Shown: positions 10,479 to 20,564, counted from the first letter of the stretch. The stretch: DNA of 64,000 nucleotides from an uncultured Alphaproteobacteria bacterium (GCA_902617375.1 CACMWI010000005.1:1-64000), one strand, 5' to 3'. Notes: generated by a model from the letters alone, not told the origin. Translations and numbers: made by a program.

Positions 10479-11516
10479 TTGAAAAACTTAAGCACTAAAC
10501 TTTTATCACATTTAACAAACGTAATTCAAATACATCCGAATTCTTGTCAGCTTGCTGTCGTCTCAAAAATTCAAGAGTTTATCTCTGGTTTTTCAAAACC
10601 TAGACTTCTAACATTAAAAAAAAACTCAAAAAACGGTTTATATATTCATGGCTCAGTAGGGGTAGGAAAATCCGTAATTATTAAGGCTTTAAAAAAAGTC
10701 TATCCTCAATCAGAGATATTACACTTCAATGATCTAATTTTTAAACTTCAGTCGAGAAGCGAGAAAAACTTAAGTTACCTAAAAGATATTAAAAGAAAAA
10801 AGCTAATATTAATCGACGAGTTCTTCATAAATAATCTAACTAGTTTTATTTTATTCAGAAAATTTATAGAAGAAATTAAATTTAATAATACTAAAATTAT
10901 CATGAATGGAAATAAAAGCCTTGAAACAGTCTACAATGACCTTGTTAATCCTAAATTATGTGAAAAAATAAAAAATGAATTAAAAGCTTTTTTTTTAATT
11001 TTCAAAGTAAAATCAAGAAATGACTACAGAGATGGAAAAGCTATAGATCACGATTTTTTTCTAATAAAAAAAAAAAAAAAAATTATAAAACAAAATTATA
11101 TTGTTAGTGAATTGTCGAGTGAAAGATCATCAAAACAGATTGAATTTAACAGAAAAGGAAATTCTTTTAAATTAACAAAAGTTTATGGAAATCTGATAGA
11201 TTTAGAATTTGATGATTTTTTTGAAAAAAATCTAGAGTTTCAAGATTATAATTTAATAGCAAAAAAGATTAAAATCTTTGTACTTAGAAATATCAAACAA
11301 ATAGATGAAAGTAAAAAAAATATTTTAGCAAGGTTCATTTCTTTTATTGACGTTTTGTATGAGAATAAAAATATACTTTCCATCTCTTCCAATGTAGGAT
11401 TAGATGAATTATATATAGGAAATACAAATTCCTCTGAATTTAAAAGAACTATATCTAGGCTTAAAGAAATGGGAACCAATAAATATATTAATAAAAATTT
11501 AACGACGAATTGGTAA
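10479..11516 (+). CDS. zapE: ZapE/AFG1-family AAA ATPase
   Basis: ZapE-type ATPases act at division sites or in mitochondrial-type protein quality control. The protein has a Walker A GSVGVGKS and a Walker B LILIDEF, but later motifs are divergent. I prefer a TTG start at 10479, just after the sdhB stop (345 residues). The longer frame from 10380 would overlap sdhB by 97 bases and adds residues unlike the family. A 17-base A run (11066-11082) encodes consecutive lysines in the middle and is a frameshift hotspot. The sdh-zapE-mdh neighbourhood is common in alphaproteobacteria. Confidence 0.8.
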   Translation: MKNLSTKLLSHLTNVIQIHPNSCQLAVVSKIQEFISGFSKPRLLTLKKNSKNGLYIHGSVGVGKSVIIKALKKVYPQSEILHFNDLIFKLQSRSEKNLSYLKDIKRKKLILIDEFFINNLTSFILFRKFIEEIKFNNTKIIMNGNKSLETVYNDLVNPKLCEKIKNELKAFFLIFKVKSRNDYRDGKAIDHDFFLIKKKKKIIKQNYIVSELSSERSSKQIEFNRKGNSFKLTKVYGNLIDLEFDDFFEKNLEFQDYNLIAKKIKIFVLRNIKQIDESKKNILARFISFIDVLYENKNILSISSNVGLDELYIGNTNSSEFKRTISRLKEMGTNKYINKNLTTNW

Positions 11517-11520
11517 ATTA

Positions 11521-12465
11521 ATGAAATCTTTACAACAAAATTTTAAAGATATTGAAGATGAAATAAATTTCTTAAAAAAGAAAAATAATGCCATTATTCT
11601 CTCTCATTTTTATCAAGATGAAGATATACAAGATATAGCTGATTTTATTGGCGACTCTCTTGATCTTTCAAAAAAAGCTCAAAAAAATGATGCTGATGTA
11701 ATCGTCTTTTGTGGAGTTAGATTTATGGCTGAAGTGGCTAAGATATTAAGTCCTCATAAGAAAGTTATTCTTCCAGATATCAATGCAGGTTGTTCTTTAG
11801 AAGAATCCTGTCAAGTAAATGAATTCCGAGAATTCAAAAAAAAATATCCAAATCACATTGTATTATCATATATAAATTGTTCTGCAGAAATAAAAGCTGA
11901 ATCAGATATAATTGTAACATCATCTAATGCTGGAAAAATTATAGAGAGCATTCCTGCCAAACAAAAGATTATATTTGCTCCAGATAAACATCTTGGAGCA
12001 TACCTCAACAAGATTACAGGACGAGATATGATTCTCTGGAACGGGACTTGTATAGTTCACGAAACATTTTCTGAAAGAGAATTAATCAAAATGAAAGTTA
12101 GAAAAGATGATGCAAAAATTATAGCCCATCCAGAATGTCCTGAAAATATTCTTAATCATGCTGACTTTATTGGTTCAACCTCTTCCCTACTCAGATTTAT
12201 TTCAACGAACGAAAGTAAAAGATTTATAGTTGCAACAGAACCTCATATTATCCATCAGATGAAAAAAAATGAGCCTAACAAAGAATTCTTAATAGCTCCA
12301 GGCAATGATGGAAAATGCTCTTGTTCCAATTGTCCTTATATGGAACTTAATACTTTAGAAAAACTTAGAAATTGTTTACTAAACTTGTCACCAGAGATTA
12401 AAATTGATAACGAATTAATTTTGAAGGCAAAAAAACCTTTAAACACAATGTTAAAATTAAGCTAA
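11521..12465 (+). CDS. nadA: Quinolinate synthase
   Basis: Condenses iminoaspartate with dihydroxyacetone phosphate to quinolinate for NAD synthesis, using a [4Fe-4S] cluster. The 314-residue protein has ILSHFYQDEDIQDIADFIGDS at the N-terminus, and cysteines in GCSLEESC, NGTCIVHE and CSCSNCPYM that match the cluster positions. GNDGKCSCSNCPY near residue 260 is diagnostic. It lies between zapE and nadC. The usual middle gene nadB is missing. Confidence 0.97.
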   Translation: MKSLQQNFKDIEDEINFLKKKNNAIILSHFYQDEDIQDIADFIGDSLDLSKKAQKNDADVIVFCGVRFMAEVAKILSPHKKVILPDINAGCSLEESCQVNEFREFKKKYPNHIVLSYINCSAEIKAESDIIVTSSNAGKIIESIPAKQKIIFAPDKHLGAYLNKITGRDMILWNGTCIVHETFSERELIKMKVRKDDAKIIAHPECPENILNHADFIGSTSSLLRFISTNESKRFIVATEPHIIHQMKKNEPNKEFLIAPGNDGKCSCSNCPYMELNTLEKLRNCLLNLSPEIKIDNELILKAKKPLNTMLKLS

Positions 12466-12472
12466 AAATATT

Positions 12473-13321
12473 GTGCCTAATAAGAAACTTCTCAAAGAAT
12501 CTTTTGAAAAACTTTGCAATGAACTAAAAAATGATCTAAATGGAAAAAGTATAAAAAATGATATTACTTCCAATTATCTTCTAGATGATAGTTCTGAATT
12601 TAAATGTGAAATATCGAACAGAGAAAATATTATTTTATGTGGAGCAGAGTTCGTTAGATACTTCTTTAAAAAGAAATTTCCCAAAATTAAAATTCATTCT
12701 TTTTATAAAGATGGAGCAAAATTAAAAAAAAATTCTACAATCTTCAGTATATCCGGTAACTCCAAAGTGATTCTAGCAACTGAACGAACAGTTTTAAATT
12801 TTTTACAACACCTCTCTAGCATTTCAACACTTACACATAAATTTATTTTGGCAATGAATTCAACTTACACCAAGTTAAAAAATACGAGGAAAACAACTCC
12901 TGGATTAAGAGTCTTCGAAAAATATGCAACAGTTATTGGAGGTGCCATTGATCATAGGATGGGGTTGTTTGATCAGATTCTTGTAAAAGATAATCATATA
13001 AAGGCATTAGGAAAAATTGAAACTGCACTATCAAAATTAAATGAAAAAAAACAAAAATTTCAAATTGAGTGCGAAAATATTGATGAAGTTAAAAAATCAA
13101 TTAGCATGGGAGCCAAATATATTCTTCTCGATAATATGAGACCCAAAGAAATACAAAACTGTATAAAACTAAGAAATAACAAGAATATTGAATTTGAAAT
13201 TACTGGTGGTATTTCTATTAATAATATTTCAAAATTTTCAAATTTAGGTGCAGATTATATTTCTACAGGGAAAATAACCAATTCTGCTAATTCAGTGGAT
13301 ATTGGTTTGGACATAATATAA
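12473..13321 (+). CDS. nadC: Nicotinate-nucleotide pyrophosphorylase (QPRTase)
   Basis: Converts quinolinate and PRPP to nicotinate mononucleotide with CO2 release. The start is GTG at 12473, seven bases after nadA. The 282-residue protein contains TRKTTPGLRVFEKYA near residue 141, GGAIDHRMGLFD and LVKDNH, all classical QPRTase active-site blocks, and a final ITGGISINNI segment. nadA and nadC are directly adjacent. Confidence 0.96.
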   Translation: MPNKKLLKESFEKLCNELKNDLNGKSIKNDITSNYLLDDSSEFKCEISNRENIILCGAEFVRYFFKKKFPKIKIHSFYKDGAKLKKNSTIFSISGNSKVILATERTVLNFLQHLSSISTLTHKFILAMNSTYTKLKNTRKTTPGLRVFEKYATVIGGAIDHRMGLFDQILVKDNHIKALGKIETALSKLNEKKQKFQIECENIDEVKKSISMGAKYILLDNMRPKEIQNCIKLRNNKNIEFEITGGISINNISKFSNLGADYISTGKITNSANSVDIGLDII

Positions 13322-13342
13322 AATCTTATCTAAGGTGGAATT

Positions 13343-14290
13343 GTGAGCAAAATCAGTCTAATAGGCGCTGGAAATATTGGGACAATATTAGCCTACAACT
13401 TAAGTCGTAAACAAATTGGTCCTATAACAATGGTTGATGTGGTGGAGGGGCTCGCTAAAGGAAAGTGTCTTGACCTCTCCCAGAGTCTTCCAATTGAGAA
13501 TCTAAATATAAAAATCGAGGGAACAACTAACATTTCAGCAATTAAAGATAGTGAAGTGATCATTATTACAGCTGGGATTGCAAGAAAACCAGGTATGAGC
13601 CGAGATGATTTAATAGAAACAAATTTTTCTATCATGAATGAAATAGGAAAAGCTATTAAGAAATTTTCTCCATCGTCATTTGTTATTTGTGTAACAAATC
13701 CTCTAGATGCGATGGTATGGAGTTTAAGGGAGATTTCAGGAATAAAATCAAATATGATAACAGGGATGGCCGGAATTTTAGACTCAGCCAGATTTAGGTT
13801 TTTCTTATCACAAGAGTTAAATATTTCTGTAGAAAGTATTCAAACAATGGTTCTTGGAGGACACGGAGACACAATGGTTCCTCTTATAGATTTTACTTCT
13901 GTTGGAGGTATTCCAATTAAAAAATTTATTGAAAAAAGTAATATTAAAAAAGAAAAATTAGAACAAATTGTTGATAGAACACGAAATGGAGGGGGGGAAG
14001 TTGTGTCATTAATGAAAAACAGTTCAGCTTTCTATTCACCTGCATGTAGTGCTATTGAAATGCTTGAATCTTATCTTTACGATCAAAAAAAAATATTACC
14101 TTGTTCTGCTTTTTTAAATGGGGAATATGGAGTTAAAGGACTATTTGTTGGTGTACCTGTTATAATAGGTCAAAAAGGTATTGAAAAAATCGTTGAACTG
14201 GATTTATCAAATCAATCCAAAATAGAATTTCAAAAATCAGTTGAGGCAGTTGAGCAATTAGTTAAGAAATGTAAAAAATTACTGGTGTAA
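13343..14290 (+). CDS. mdh: Malate dehydrogenase (NAD)
   Basis: TCA-cycle enzyme interconverting malate and oxaloacetate; it also receives malate made by the ethylmalonyl-CoA route. The GTG start at 13343 is preceded by AAGGTGG, a good ribosome-binding site. The 315-residue LDH-like MDH shows GAGNIGTILAYNL, TAGIARKPGMSRDDLI, CVTNPLDAMVW, and the catalytic histidine in LGGHGDTMVPL. It is followed, after 91 bases, by sucCD. Confidence 0.97.
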   Translation: MSKISLIGAGNIGTILAYNLSRKQIGPITMVDVVEGLAKGKCLDLSQSLPIENLNIKIEGTTNISAIKDSEVIIITAGIARKPGMSRDDLIETNFSIMNEIGKAIKKFSPSSFVICVTNPLDAMVWSLREISGIKSNMITGMAGILDSARFRFFLSQELNISVESIQTMVLGGHGDTMVPLIDFTSVGGIPIKKFIEKSNIKKEKLEQIVDRTRNGGGEVVSLMKNSSAFYSPACSAIEMLESYLYDQKKILPCSAFLNGEYGVKGLFVGVPVIIGQKGIEKIVELDLSNQSKIEFQKSVEAVEQLVKKCKKLLV

Positions 14291-14381
14291 TCCGTTAAAT
14301 TCAAATATGCTACCCGCTTATGTAATAATTATGTAAAAAATTGAAATGCTTTAGATTTATTAACTTTTTGGAAATTAAAGA

Positions 14382-15551
14382 ATGGACATTCACGAATACC
14401 AAGCAAAACAGTTGCTCTCTAAATTTGGTGTAAACATACCTCCAGGCGAAGTAGTGTATCAAACGCACGAAGCGGAGAATATAGTATCTTGGTTGAACGA
14501 GGATAAAATTGTTGTAAAAGCACAGGTTCACGCTGGAGGCAGGGGAAAGGCTGGTGGAATTAAAGTATGTTCTGGAGACGAAGAAGTAATTAAAACAGTT
14601 GATAAAATGATTGGAATGAAGATTATTACTCCCCAAACGTCAGAATCAGGAAAAACAGTTAGAAGGGTTTATTTAGAAAAAGGGTATGATATTCAAAAAG
14701 AACTTTATCTATGCATCACTATAGATAGAGAAACAGGAGGAAACACTATTATTTATTCCAAAAAAGGCGGTGTAAATATTGAAGAGGTATCAGAAAAAAC
14801 TCCTAATGAAATTCATAATATGAAAATTGCTCCAGGTTCTAATTTGCTTACCCATCATGCAAGAACGATAGTTTATAACCTTGGTCTTAAAGGAGCAATC
14901 GCTAAAAAAGCTCAAAAAAATATACTCTCAGTTTATGAAGCATTCGTATCACTGGATGCTGCTATGATTGAAATAAATCCATTTGCTGTAACCAAAAATG
15001 AAGATGTAGTAATTCTGGATTGTAAAGCTTCTTTTGATGATAATGCACTTTATAGACAAAGAATTGTAGCAGAAATGAAAGATGAAAATGAGTATGATCC
15101 GTTAGAGTTAGAAGCAGCACGTCATGATTTAAATTATGTAAAATTGGATGGAAATATAGGATTAATGGTAAATGGAGCAGGGTTGTCAATGGCTACCATG
15201 GATATTATTAAATATTATGGAGGAGAAGCTGCAAACTTTATGGATGTTGCAGGTGCTGCAACACCTGAAAGAGTTGCAGCTGCCTTTAAACTTATTTATA
15301 AAGACCCAGATGTTCAGGGTATTCTAATCAATATTTTTGGTGGTATGATGAGGTGCAACGACATAGCAACAGGGCTTGTAAACGCTTCCAAAGAAGTTGG
15401 ACTTAATAAACCGCTAGTAGTTAGGCTTGAGGGAACAAACGTCGATATGGGTAAAGAAATACTAATAAATTCTGGATTTCCAATTAAACCTGTTGATACT
15501 ATGGAACAAGCTGCAAAGGATGTTGTAAAAATGGTTGAAGAAAATAGATAA
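14382..15551 (+). CDS. sucC: Succinyl-CoA synthetase beta subunit
   Basis: ADP/GDP-binding subunit that couples succinyl-CoA cleavage to nucleotide triphosphate synthesis. The 389-residue protein starts [17 protein letters not shown], the family N-terminus. It has the ATP-grasp region with [17 protein letters not shown] near residue 45, and [13 protein letters not shown] near residue 313. The 91-base gap from mdh suggests its own promoter. Its TAA overlaps the sucD ATG (TAATG). Confidence 0.97.
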   Translation: MDIHEYQAKQLLSKFGVNIPPGEVVYQTHEAENIVSWLNEDKIVVKAQVHAGGRGKAGGIKVCSGDEEVIKTVDKMIGMKIITPQTSESGKTVRRVYLEKGYDIQKELYLCITIDRETGGNTIIYSKKGGVNIEEVSEKTPNEIHNMKIAPGSNLLTHHARTIVYNLGLKGAIAKKAQKNILSVYEAFVSLDAAMIEINPFAVTKNEDVVILDCKASFDDNALYRQRIVAEMKDENEYDPLELEAARHDLNYVKLDGNIGLMVNGAGLSMATMDIIKYYGGEAANFMDVAGAATPERVAAAFKLIYKDPDVQGILINIFGGMMRCNDIATGLVNASKEVGLNKPLVVRLEGTNVDMGKEILINSGFPIKPVDTMEQAAKDVVKMVEENR

Positions 15552-16426
15552 TGGCTGTTTTACTCACAAAAGAATCTAAAGTAATCTGTCAGGGATTTAC
15601 AGGAGCTCAGGGAACATTTCATTCAGAAAGAGCAATAGATTACAACACGAACATTGTTGGTGGCGTTACACCTGAAAAAGGTGGTACCAAACACCTTAAT
15701 GTTCCTGTATTCAATACAGTCGCAGAAGCCAAAAAAAAAACTGGATGTAATGCAAGTGGTGTTTTTGTACCTCCTCCTTTTGCAGCTGACGCTATACTTG
15801 AAGCAGTAGAAGCAGAACTTGATTTGGTTGTTTGTATTACAGACGGAATTCCTACAAGCGATATGCAAAGAGTAAAAAGAGAGATGAAAGGATGTAAGAC
15901 AAGGTTAGTCGGTCCTAATTGTCCAGGTGTTCTAACTCCTGGAATTGGAAAAATTGGAATTATTCCAGGGCATATTTGTAAACCTGGAAGAATCGGAGTT
16001 GTTTCTAGATCTGGAACATTATCATATGAATCAGCTGTTCAAACAGCAGAATTAGGACAATCAACAATAATTGGAATAGGTGGAGACCCTGTTAATGGTA
16101 CAAATTTTGTTGATGCCTTAGAGTTGTTTTTAGATGACGACGAGACAGACGGAATTGTTTTAATAGGAGAAATAGGTGGAACAGCTGAAATAGATGGAGC
16201 AGAATTCATAAAATCGTGGAGTGGAAAAACAAAAAAACCAGTTGCAGCATTTGTTGCTGGTGCTGCTGCTCCAAAGGGAAGAAAGTTAGGTCATGCTGGA
16301 GCAATTGTTAATAGTGGCGCAGAAACCGCAGATGCAAAAAAAGAAGCTTTAAAATCTGCGGGCGTTACTGTCGCTGATACCATTACTACTATCGGAGATG
16401 CCATGAGAAAGGCTATGAAAATTTAA
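15551..16426 (+). CDS. sucD: Succinyl-CoA synthetase alpha subunit
   Basis: CoA-binding subunit carrying the phosphohistidine. The 291-residue protein shows the early [15 protein letters not shown], then [16 protein letters not shown] and [17 protein letters not shown] near residue 245 contains the phosphorylated histidine. Translation is probably coupled to sucC through the one-base stop/start overlap. The 2-oxoglutarate dehydrogenase genes sucAB, often next in line, are not here; an ACT protein follows two bases later. Confidence 0.97.
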   Translation: MAVLLTKESKVICQGFTGAQGTFHSERAIDYNTNIVGGVTPEKGGTKHLNVPVFNTVAEAKKKTGCNASGVFVPPPFAADAILEAVEAELDLVVCITDGIPTSDMQRVKREMKGCKTRLVGPNCPGVLTPGIGKIGIIPGHICKPGRIGVVSRSGTLSYESAVQTAELGQSTIIGIGGDPVNGTNFVDALELFLDDDETDGIVLIGEIGGTAEIDGAEFIKSWSGKTKKPVAAFVAGAAAPKGRKLGHAGAIVNSGAETADAKKEALKSAGVTVADTITTIGDAMRKAMKI

Positions 16427-16428
16427 AA

Positions 16429-16953
16429 ATGAGTTCAAGTGCTATAATTTCTTTTCTTGGTGAAAATAAACCAAACCTTATCTCAGAAATAACTTCTTAC
16501 CTCACTGAGAAAGGTGGAGAGTTTTCTGGTGTTACATTTGCTACACTTGGAAGGGTATGTGAACTTACTATGGTTTATCACAAATCAGAAAAAATAGAAA
16601 TCAACGAAATTAGATCCGAGCTTGAGAAACTTCAATCAGCTAAGAATGGTGATTTCCAAGTAAAACCTTTAGAAGCTTTTTCTGACGGTGGGCCAACAAC
16701 AAAAATCACTCATCGAGTGGTATTATCAGGCGAGGACCAAAAGGGTCTTCTCAATAAAATAATAAAAACGCTTAATGAAAATAATGCTTTGATAATAAGA
16801 ATGAATACTGAAAAAATCGCTTTCAGTGAAAAAACCCAATATATTTGTAGATTCGCTATATCTATAAGAGATGAAAACGCTCCTCAATGTTTATCACAAA
16901 TGGTAAAAGTTGCCGGTGAGATGAAACTTACCTTTAGATACGAAACTTCATAA
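16429..16953 (+). CDS. Tandem ACT-domain protein, GcvR-like
   Basis: A 174-residue protein with two ACT domains: residues 5-70 (SFLGENKPNLISEITSYL...) and 90-165 (VVLSGEDQKGLLNKIIKTL...). ACT domains bind small ligands, mostly amino acids. The arrangement resembles the glycine-cleavage repressor GcvR family, but no DNA-binding segment is present and the target is unknown. It is two bases downstream of sucD. It ends one base from the stop of the convergent xerC. Confidence 0.75.
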   Translation: MSSSAIISFLGENKPNLISEITSYLTEKGGEFSGVTFATLGRVCELTMVYHKSEKIEINEIRSELEKLQSAKNGDFQVKPLEAFSDGGPTTKITHRVVLSGEDQKGLLNKIIKTLNENNALIIRMNTEKIAFSEKTQYICRFAISIRDENAPQCLSQMVKVAGEMKLTFRYETS

Positions 16954-16954
16954 G

Positions 16955-17863
16955 CTAGTCTGTACTTGGATGATTTTTTTCAAGGATTTTTCTCAAGTAA
17001 TCCTTGTTTACAGAAGTGTACTTTTGAGTAGTAGATAATGAAGAATGACCAAGAAGTTCTTGAATTGAACGTAAATCTACAAAATTTTGTAAAAGTTCTG
17101 TAGCAAAAGTATGTCGCAACGAATGAGGGGTTGTATTCTCAGGCAATACTAACCTATATCGAATTTTTCTAACTAATCTTTGAATTATCTCTGGCTTTAA
17201 TTTTCCTCCTTTTTTTCCCAAAAAAATAAAGTCATCTGATTTAAATTCATAAGGACACTCTTTTATCATTTTTTTTATAAAAGTTTGAATTTCTGTTGCA
17301 ATTGGTATTACTCTAATTTTCCCTCCTTTTCCTATAATTCTTATATCCTCCATATAGGTATCATTTAATTTTAAATTAAGGACCTCACTGATTCTCAAAC
17401 CATATCCCCACATGAGAACTAGCACTGAGAGGTTTCTCATCATAATCCACTTCTCTTTCTCAGTTTTTATATCACCCAGAAGTTTTAAAGTTTGACTTTC
17501 AGTCAAAGGTCTTGGCAAAGACTCTAAAAATTTTGGTCCTCTAATTCTTAATATTTTTGAACTATTAATTAGTTTTTTTGTAATTAGAAATGTAAAAAAA
17601 CTTTTTAATGAAGACAAAGCTCTCGCATTAGATCTATGACTAAATCCTTTTTTTAACCTTTCATAGAACCAACCAGAAAGGTCATCCTCGTCCACATTAA
17701 TAATTGTTTTTAGGTCGACATTAAAATTATTGTGATTACTCAGAAAATTTAAAAAAGATTTTAAATCAATGCAGTAAGACTGAGACGTATTAAAAGCAAG
17801 TCTTTTCTCATTTTCTATCCATGATTTCCAATTATCAAAAAATAATTTTATTTGTTTATTCAT
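16955..17863 (-). CDS. xerC: Site-specific tyrosine recombinase XerC
   Basis: Resolves chromosome dimers at dif. The C-terminal catalytic domain has the conserved Arg in YGLRISEV, the HxxR box in HSLRHTFATELL, LGHSSLSTTQKY with the nucleophilic tyrosine, and an N-terminal SAM-like core-binding domain. I use the ATG at 17863 (302 residues), which overlaps the upstream DUF484 gene by eight bases; an ATG at 17893 adds ten residues. The DUF484-xerC order next to priA is a conserved proteobacterial arrangement. Confidence 0.93.
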   Translation of the reverse strand: MNKQIKLFFDNWKSWIENEKRLAFNTSQSYCIDLKSFLNFLSNHNNFNVDLKTIINVDEDDLSGWFYERLKKGFSHRSNARALSSLKSFFTFLITKKLINSSKILRIRGPKFLESLPRPLTESQTLKLLGDIKTEKEKWIMMRNLSVLVLMWGYGLRISEVLNLKLNDTYMEDIRIIGKGGKIRVIPIATEIQTFIKKMIKECPYEFKSDDFIFLGKKGGKLKPEIIQRLVRKIRYRLVLPENTTPHSLRHTFATELLQNFVDLRSIQELLGHSSLSTTQKYTSVNKDYLRKILEKNHPSTD

Positions 17864-18515
17864 TAGAAAATTGTTTAAGCTTTTCTTGGACAATATTCGA
17901 AAAAAATAAAATAAAATCGTAGGCTTTATTATTCAAAAAATGTTTGCCTTTACTTCCAAAAACTAACAGAGAAGAACTGCCAAAGAGTTCATTACCAAGA
18001 GAATAAATTGCATTTGAGTAAATATCTTGATTAAAATCTTCAAATATTTTTAATTGATTATCAACAGCATCCATTATTAGCTGATTTTTTTTCCCATAGA
18101 TTTTTTTTATTGTTTCTTCATTTTTATAAATTAGATTATATTTTTTTGAAATAATTTTATTGCTTGTGACGATATTAATTATCTCTAGATCAAATTTACT
18201 TGGCAATCCTTCTTTCAAAAAAACAAATACCTCTTTGACGTTATCAATTCTGATAATTTCTATTACAGACTCATGTATCTTTTGCTGAGTTAAAAAGTTG
18301 TGGTGCGCATTTTCTATAATATTTTTTTGAACATCTTTTAAATTTTCAATAATCCAATCTTTAAAAAGAACAACTTTTGATTTATCATTATATTCAGCAT
18401 TATTTTTTAAAGGAAAATTAATTTTTTCTAATGCATTTGGATTGTTAATAAAAAAATCTGGATTTTTTTCAAGAAAGTCAAGGACTTGTTCATTTTTAAT
18501 TTTTTTTCTAATCAT
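17856..18515 (-). CDS. DUF484 (GAF-like) protein
   Basis: DUF484 proteins have a GAF-like fold and usually sit upstream of xerC; their role is not established. The segment VLDFLEKNPDFFINNPNALEKI near the N-terminus is the family signature. I chose the ATG at 18515 (219 residues) because it places this block at the usual distance. An ATG at 18542 or TTG at 18551 would add 9 or 12 residues. It is transcribed away from priA. Confidence 0.85.
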   Translation of the reverse strand: MIRKKIKNEQVLDFLEKNPDFFINNPNALEKINFPLKNNAEYNDKSKVVLFKDWIIENLKDVQKNIIENAHHNFLTQQKIHESVIEIIRIDNVKEVFVFLKEGLPSKFDLEIINIVTSNKIISKKYNLIYKNEETIKKIYGKKNQLIMDAVDNQLKIFEDFNQDIYSNAIYSLGNELFGSSSLLVFGSKGKHFLNNKAYDFILFFSNIVQEKLKQFSNE

Positions 18516-18572
18516 TAGACACAATAATATTTCATTAAACATATTAAACAATATATTGATTAAAAATTTTGT

Positions 18573-18578
18573 TATAAT
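18573..18578 (+). promoter_or_regulatory. TATAAT -10 box of priA, leaderless-type spacing
   Basis: A perfect TATAAT lies with its last base seven positions before the A of the priA ATG (18585). Transcription would normally start about seven bases after the box, that is on the start codon itself. No Shine-Dalgarno sequence is present. I do not see a convincing -35 element at ideal spacing. Confidence 0.5.
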
Positions 18579-18584
18579 TTTTAT

Positions 18585-20564
18585 ATGATTTTTGAAGTTT
18601 TATTACCTCTTCCAATTAAAAAAACTTTTTATTATACGGGATTAAAGGGTAATAAAGCGTACAATGCTGTCCTTAAAGGCTCTCTCGTTGAGGTTAACTT
18701 TAAAAACAGAGTGCTTGTTGGTGTTGTAATCAATTTGATAAAATCAACATCCTTAAAAAAACCACTTAAAGAAATTAATAAAGTACTTCATCCTTTATCT
18801 TTTAATAATGAAATTATGAAAAGCATAGATTTCATTTCACAATACAGCTGCAATCAATCATCAATGATTTTAAAAATGTTCTTATCAAATTTTCCAATGG
18901 GGGAATCTAAAACACATTTAGAGCAAAATAAAGTCATTAAAAAATTTAAAGAAAAAAAACTAAAACTTAATTCAAATCAAGAAGAAGTTGTACGCAAAAT
19001 AGATGATATAACATTCAAAACATTTAAAGTAATTCTTTTAGAAGGAGTTACAGGTTCAGGTAAAACCAGAGTTTATTTTCACAAAGTCAGAGAAGTAATT
19101 AACAAAGGATATCAGTGTTTAATTTTGGTACCAGAGATAATACTTACAACTCAATGGGTAGAAGATATCAAAAATGATTTTGATATTAATCCCACTGTTT
19201 ATCATTCATCTATAAAAAAAAAAACAAGAGAAGAAATTTGGGGAAAAGTAAATTTGAACCAAGAAAAACTCATAATAGGAACAAGGTCTGCTCTCTTCTT
19301 ACCCTTCAATAAACTCGGTTTAATTGTAATTGATGAAGAACATGATAGTTCATATAAGCAAGAGGAGCAATTGATAATCAACGCCAGAGACTTTTCGATA
19401 GTCAGAGCAAAAAACGCCAATTGTATGGTTATCTTAAGTTCAGCTACTCCTTCATTGGAGTCATCGCATAATTCAAAGTTAAAAAAATATGAATATTTTA
19501 AACTTTATAGAAGAGTAAATAACGTTCAACTTCCAATTTTTAAAATAATTGATATGAAAAAAGAAAATTGCATCATTTCTAATGAACTTTCAAATTCAAT
19601 ACAAAATAATATTGATAGTAATCATCAAACTTTAATCTTTATTAATAAAAGAGGATATTCTCCATTTATAATATGTAAAAATTGTGGGTACTCGAGGGTT
19701 TGCAAAAGTTGTAATACATCCTTAGCACTTCATAATTACTCTAAAAATAAAAGTTATCTACTTTGTCATCATTGCAATCACAAAGAGGTATTTGAAAATT
19801 CTTGTCAATCTTGTGAACAAAAAAATACTTTTATTTTTCCAGGTTTGGGTATTGAGAAAGTCGCAGAAGTAGTATCAAACAAATTTCCAGTTGCAAAGAA
19901 ATGTATTTTATCTAGCGACATCATAAGCAGTTCATCCAAATTTCAAAACGTTGTTTCAGACATTGTTTCTAACAAGGTGAATATTATAATAGGAACTCAG
20001 CTTATATCAAAAGGTCATAACTTCCCATCCTTAAAAACCGTTGGAATCATTAATATAGACAATTTGATGAATGATTTTGACTTTAGGTCATATGAAAAAA
20101 CTTTTCAACAAATCGTTCAAGTTGGAGGTAGAGCCGGAAGAAGGAATCTACATGGCGAAGTATTAATTCAAACCTTGCAACCAGATCATCCCGTAATCAA
20201 ACTGAGTACAGAAAAAAGTAATAATTTCTTTATAAATTGGGAACTTGCATCTAGAAAAAAGAACAATCAACCTCCCTATTCTAATTATACGTCATTAATT
20301 TTTTCTTCTAAAAAAGAAAAACTTGTTATTGAATTTTCAAAAAAGATTTACAAACAAATTAACGAAAACTTTAAAAATATAGAAACGTTTGGTCCTGCGC
20401 CAGCAATTCTTTATAAAAAAAACTCTTTCTTCAGATATAAGATCTTAATAAAAATGAATAAAAATACAATTTTACAAAAAAGAGTTAAGAACTTTTTTGT
20501 TAACATTAAATGTCCAAGTAGTCTAAAATTATATATTGATGTTGATCCAATAAACTTTGTATAA
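18585..20564 (+). CDS. priA: Primosomal replication restart helicase PriA
   Basis: 3'-5' DNA helicase that reloads the replisome at stalled forks. The 659-residue protein has a PriA 3'-DNA-binding N-terminus, Walker A GVTGSGKTRVYF near residue 153, DEEH-box LIVIDEEHDSSYKQ near residue 246, and a zinc-binding block with CxxC pairs (CKNCGYSRVCKSC and later CHHC, CQSC) between the helicase lobes. GGRAGRRN in motif VI follows. It is shorter than E. coli PriA (732), as in many alphaproteobacteria. It precedes the ATP synthase operon. Confidence 0.96.
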   Translation: MIFEVLLPLPIKKTFYYTGLKGNKAYNAVLKGSLVEVNFKNRVLVGVVINLIKSTSLKKPLKEINKVLHPLSFNNEIMKSIDFISQYSCNQSSMILKMFLSNFPMGESKTHLEQNKVIKKFKEKKLKLNSNQEEVVRKIDDITFKTFKVILLEGVTGSGKTRVYFHKVREVINKGYQCLILVPEIILTTQWVEDIKNDFDINPTVYHSSIKKKTREEIWGKVNLNQEKLIIGTRSALFLPFNKLGLIVIDEEHDSSYKQEEQLIINARDFSIVRAKNANCMVILSSATPSLESSHNSKLKKYEYFKLYRRVNNVQLPIFKIIDMKKENCIISNELSNSIQNNIDSNHQTLIFINKRGYSPFIICKNCGYSRVCKSCNTSLALHNYSKNKSYLLCHHCNHKEVFENSCQSCEQKNTFIFPGLGIEKVAEVVSNKFPVAKKCILSSDIISSSSKFQNVVSDIVSNKVNIIIGTQLISKGHNFPSLKTVGIINIDNLMNDFDFRSYEKTFQQIVQVGGRAGRRNLHGEVLIQTLQPDHPVIKLSTEKSNNFFINWELASRKKNNQPPYSNYTSLIFSSKKEKLVIEFSKKIYKQINENFKNIETFGPAPAILYKKNSFFRYKILIKMNKNTILQKRVKNFFVNIKCPSSLKLYIDVDPINFV

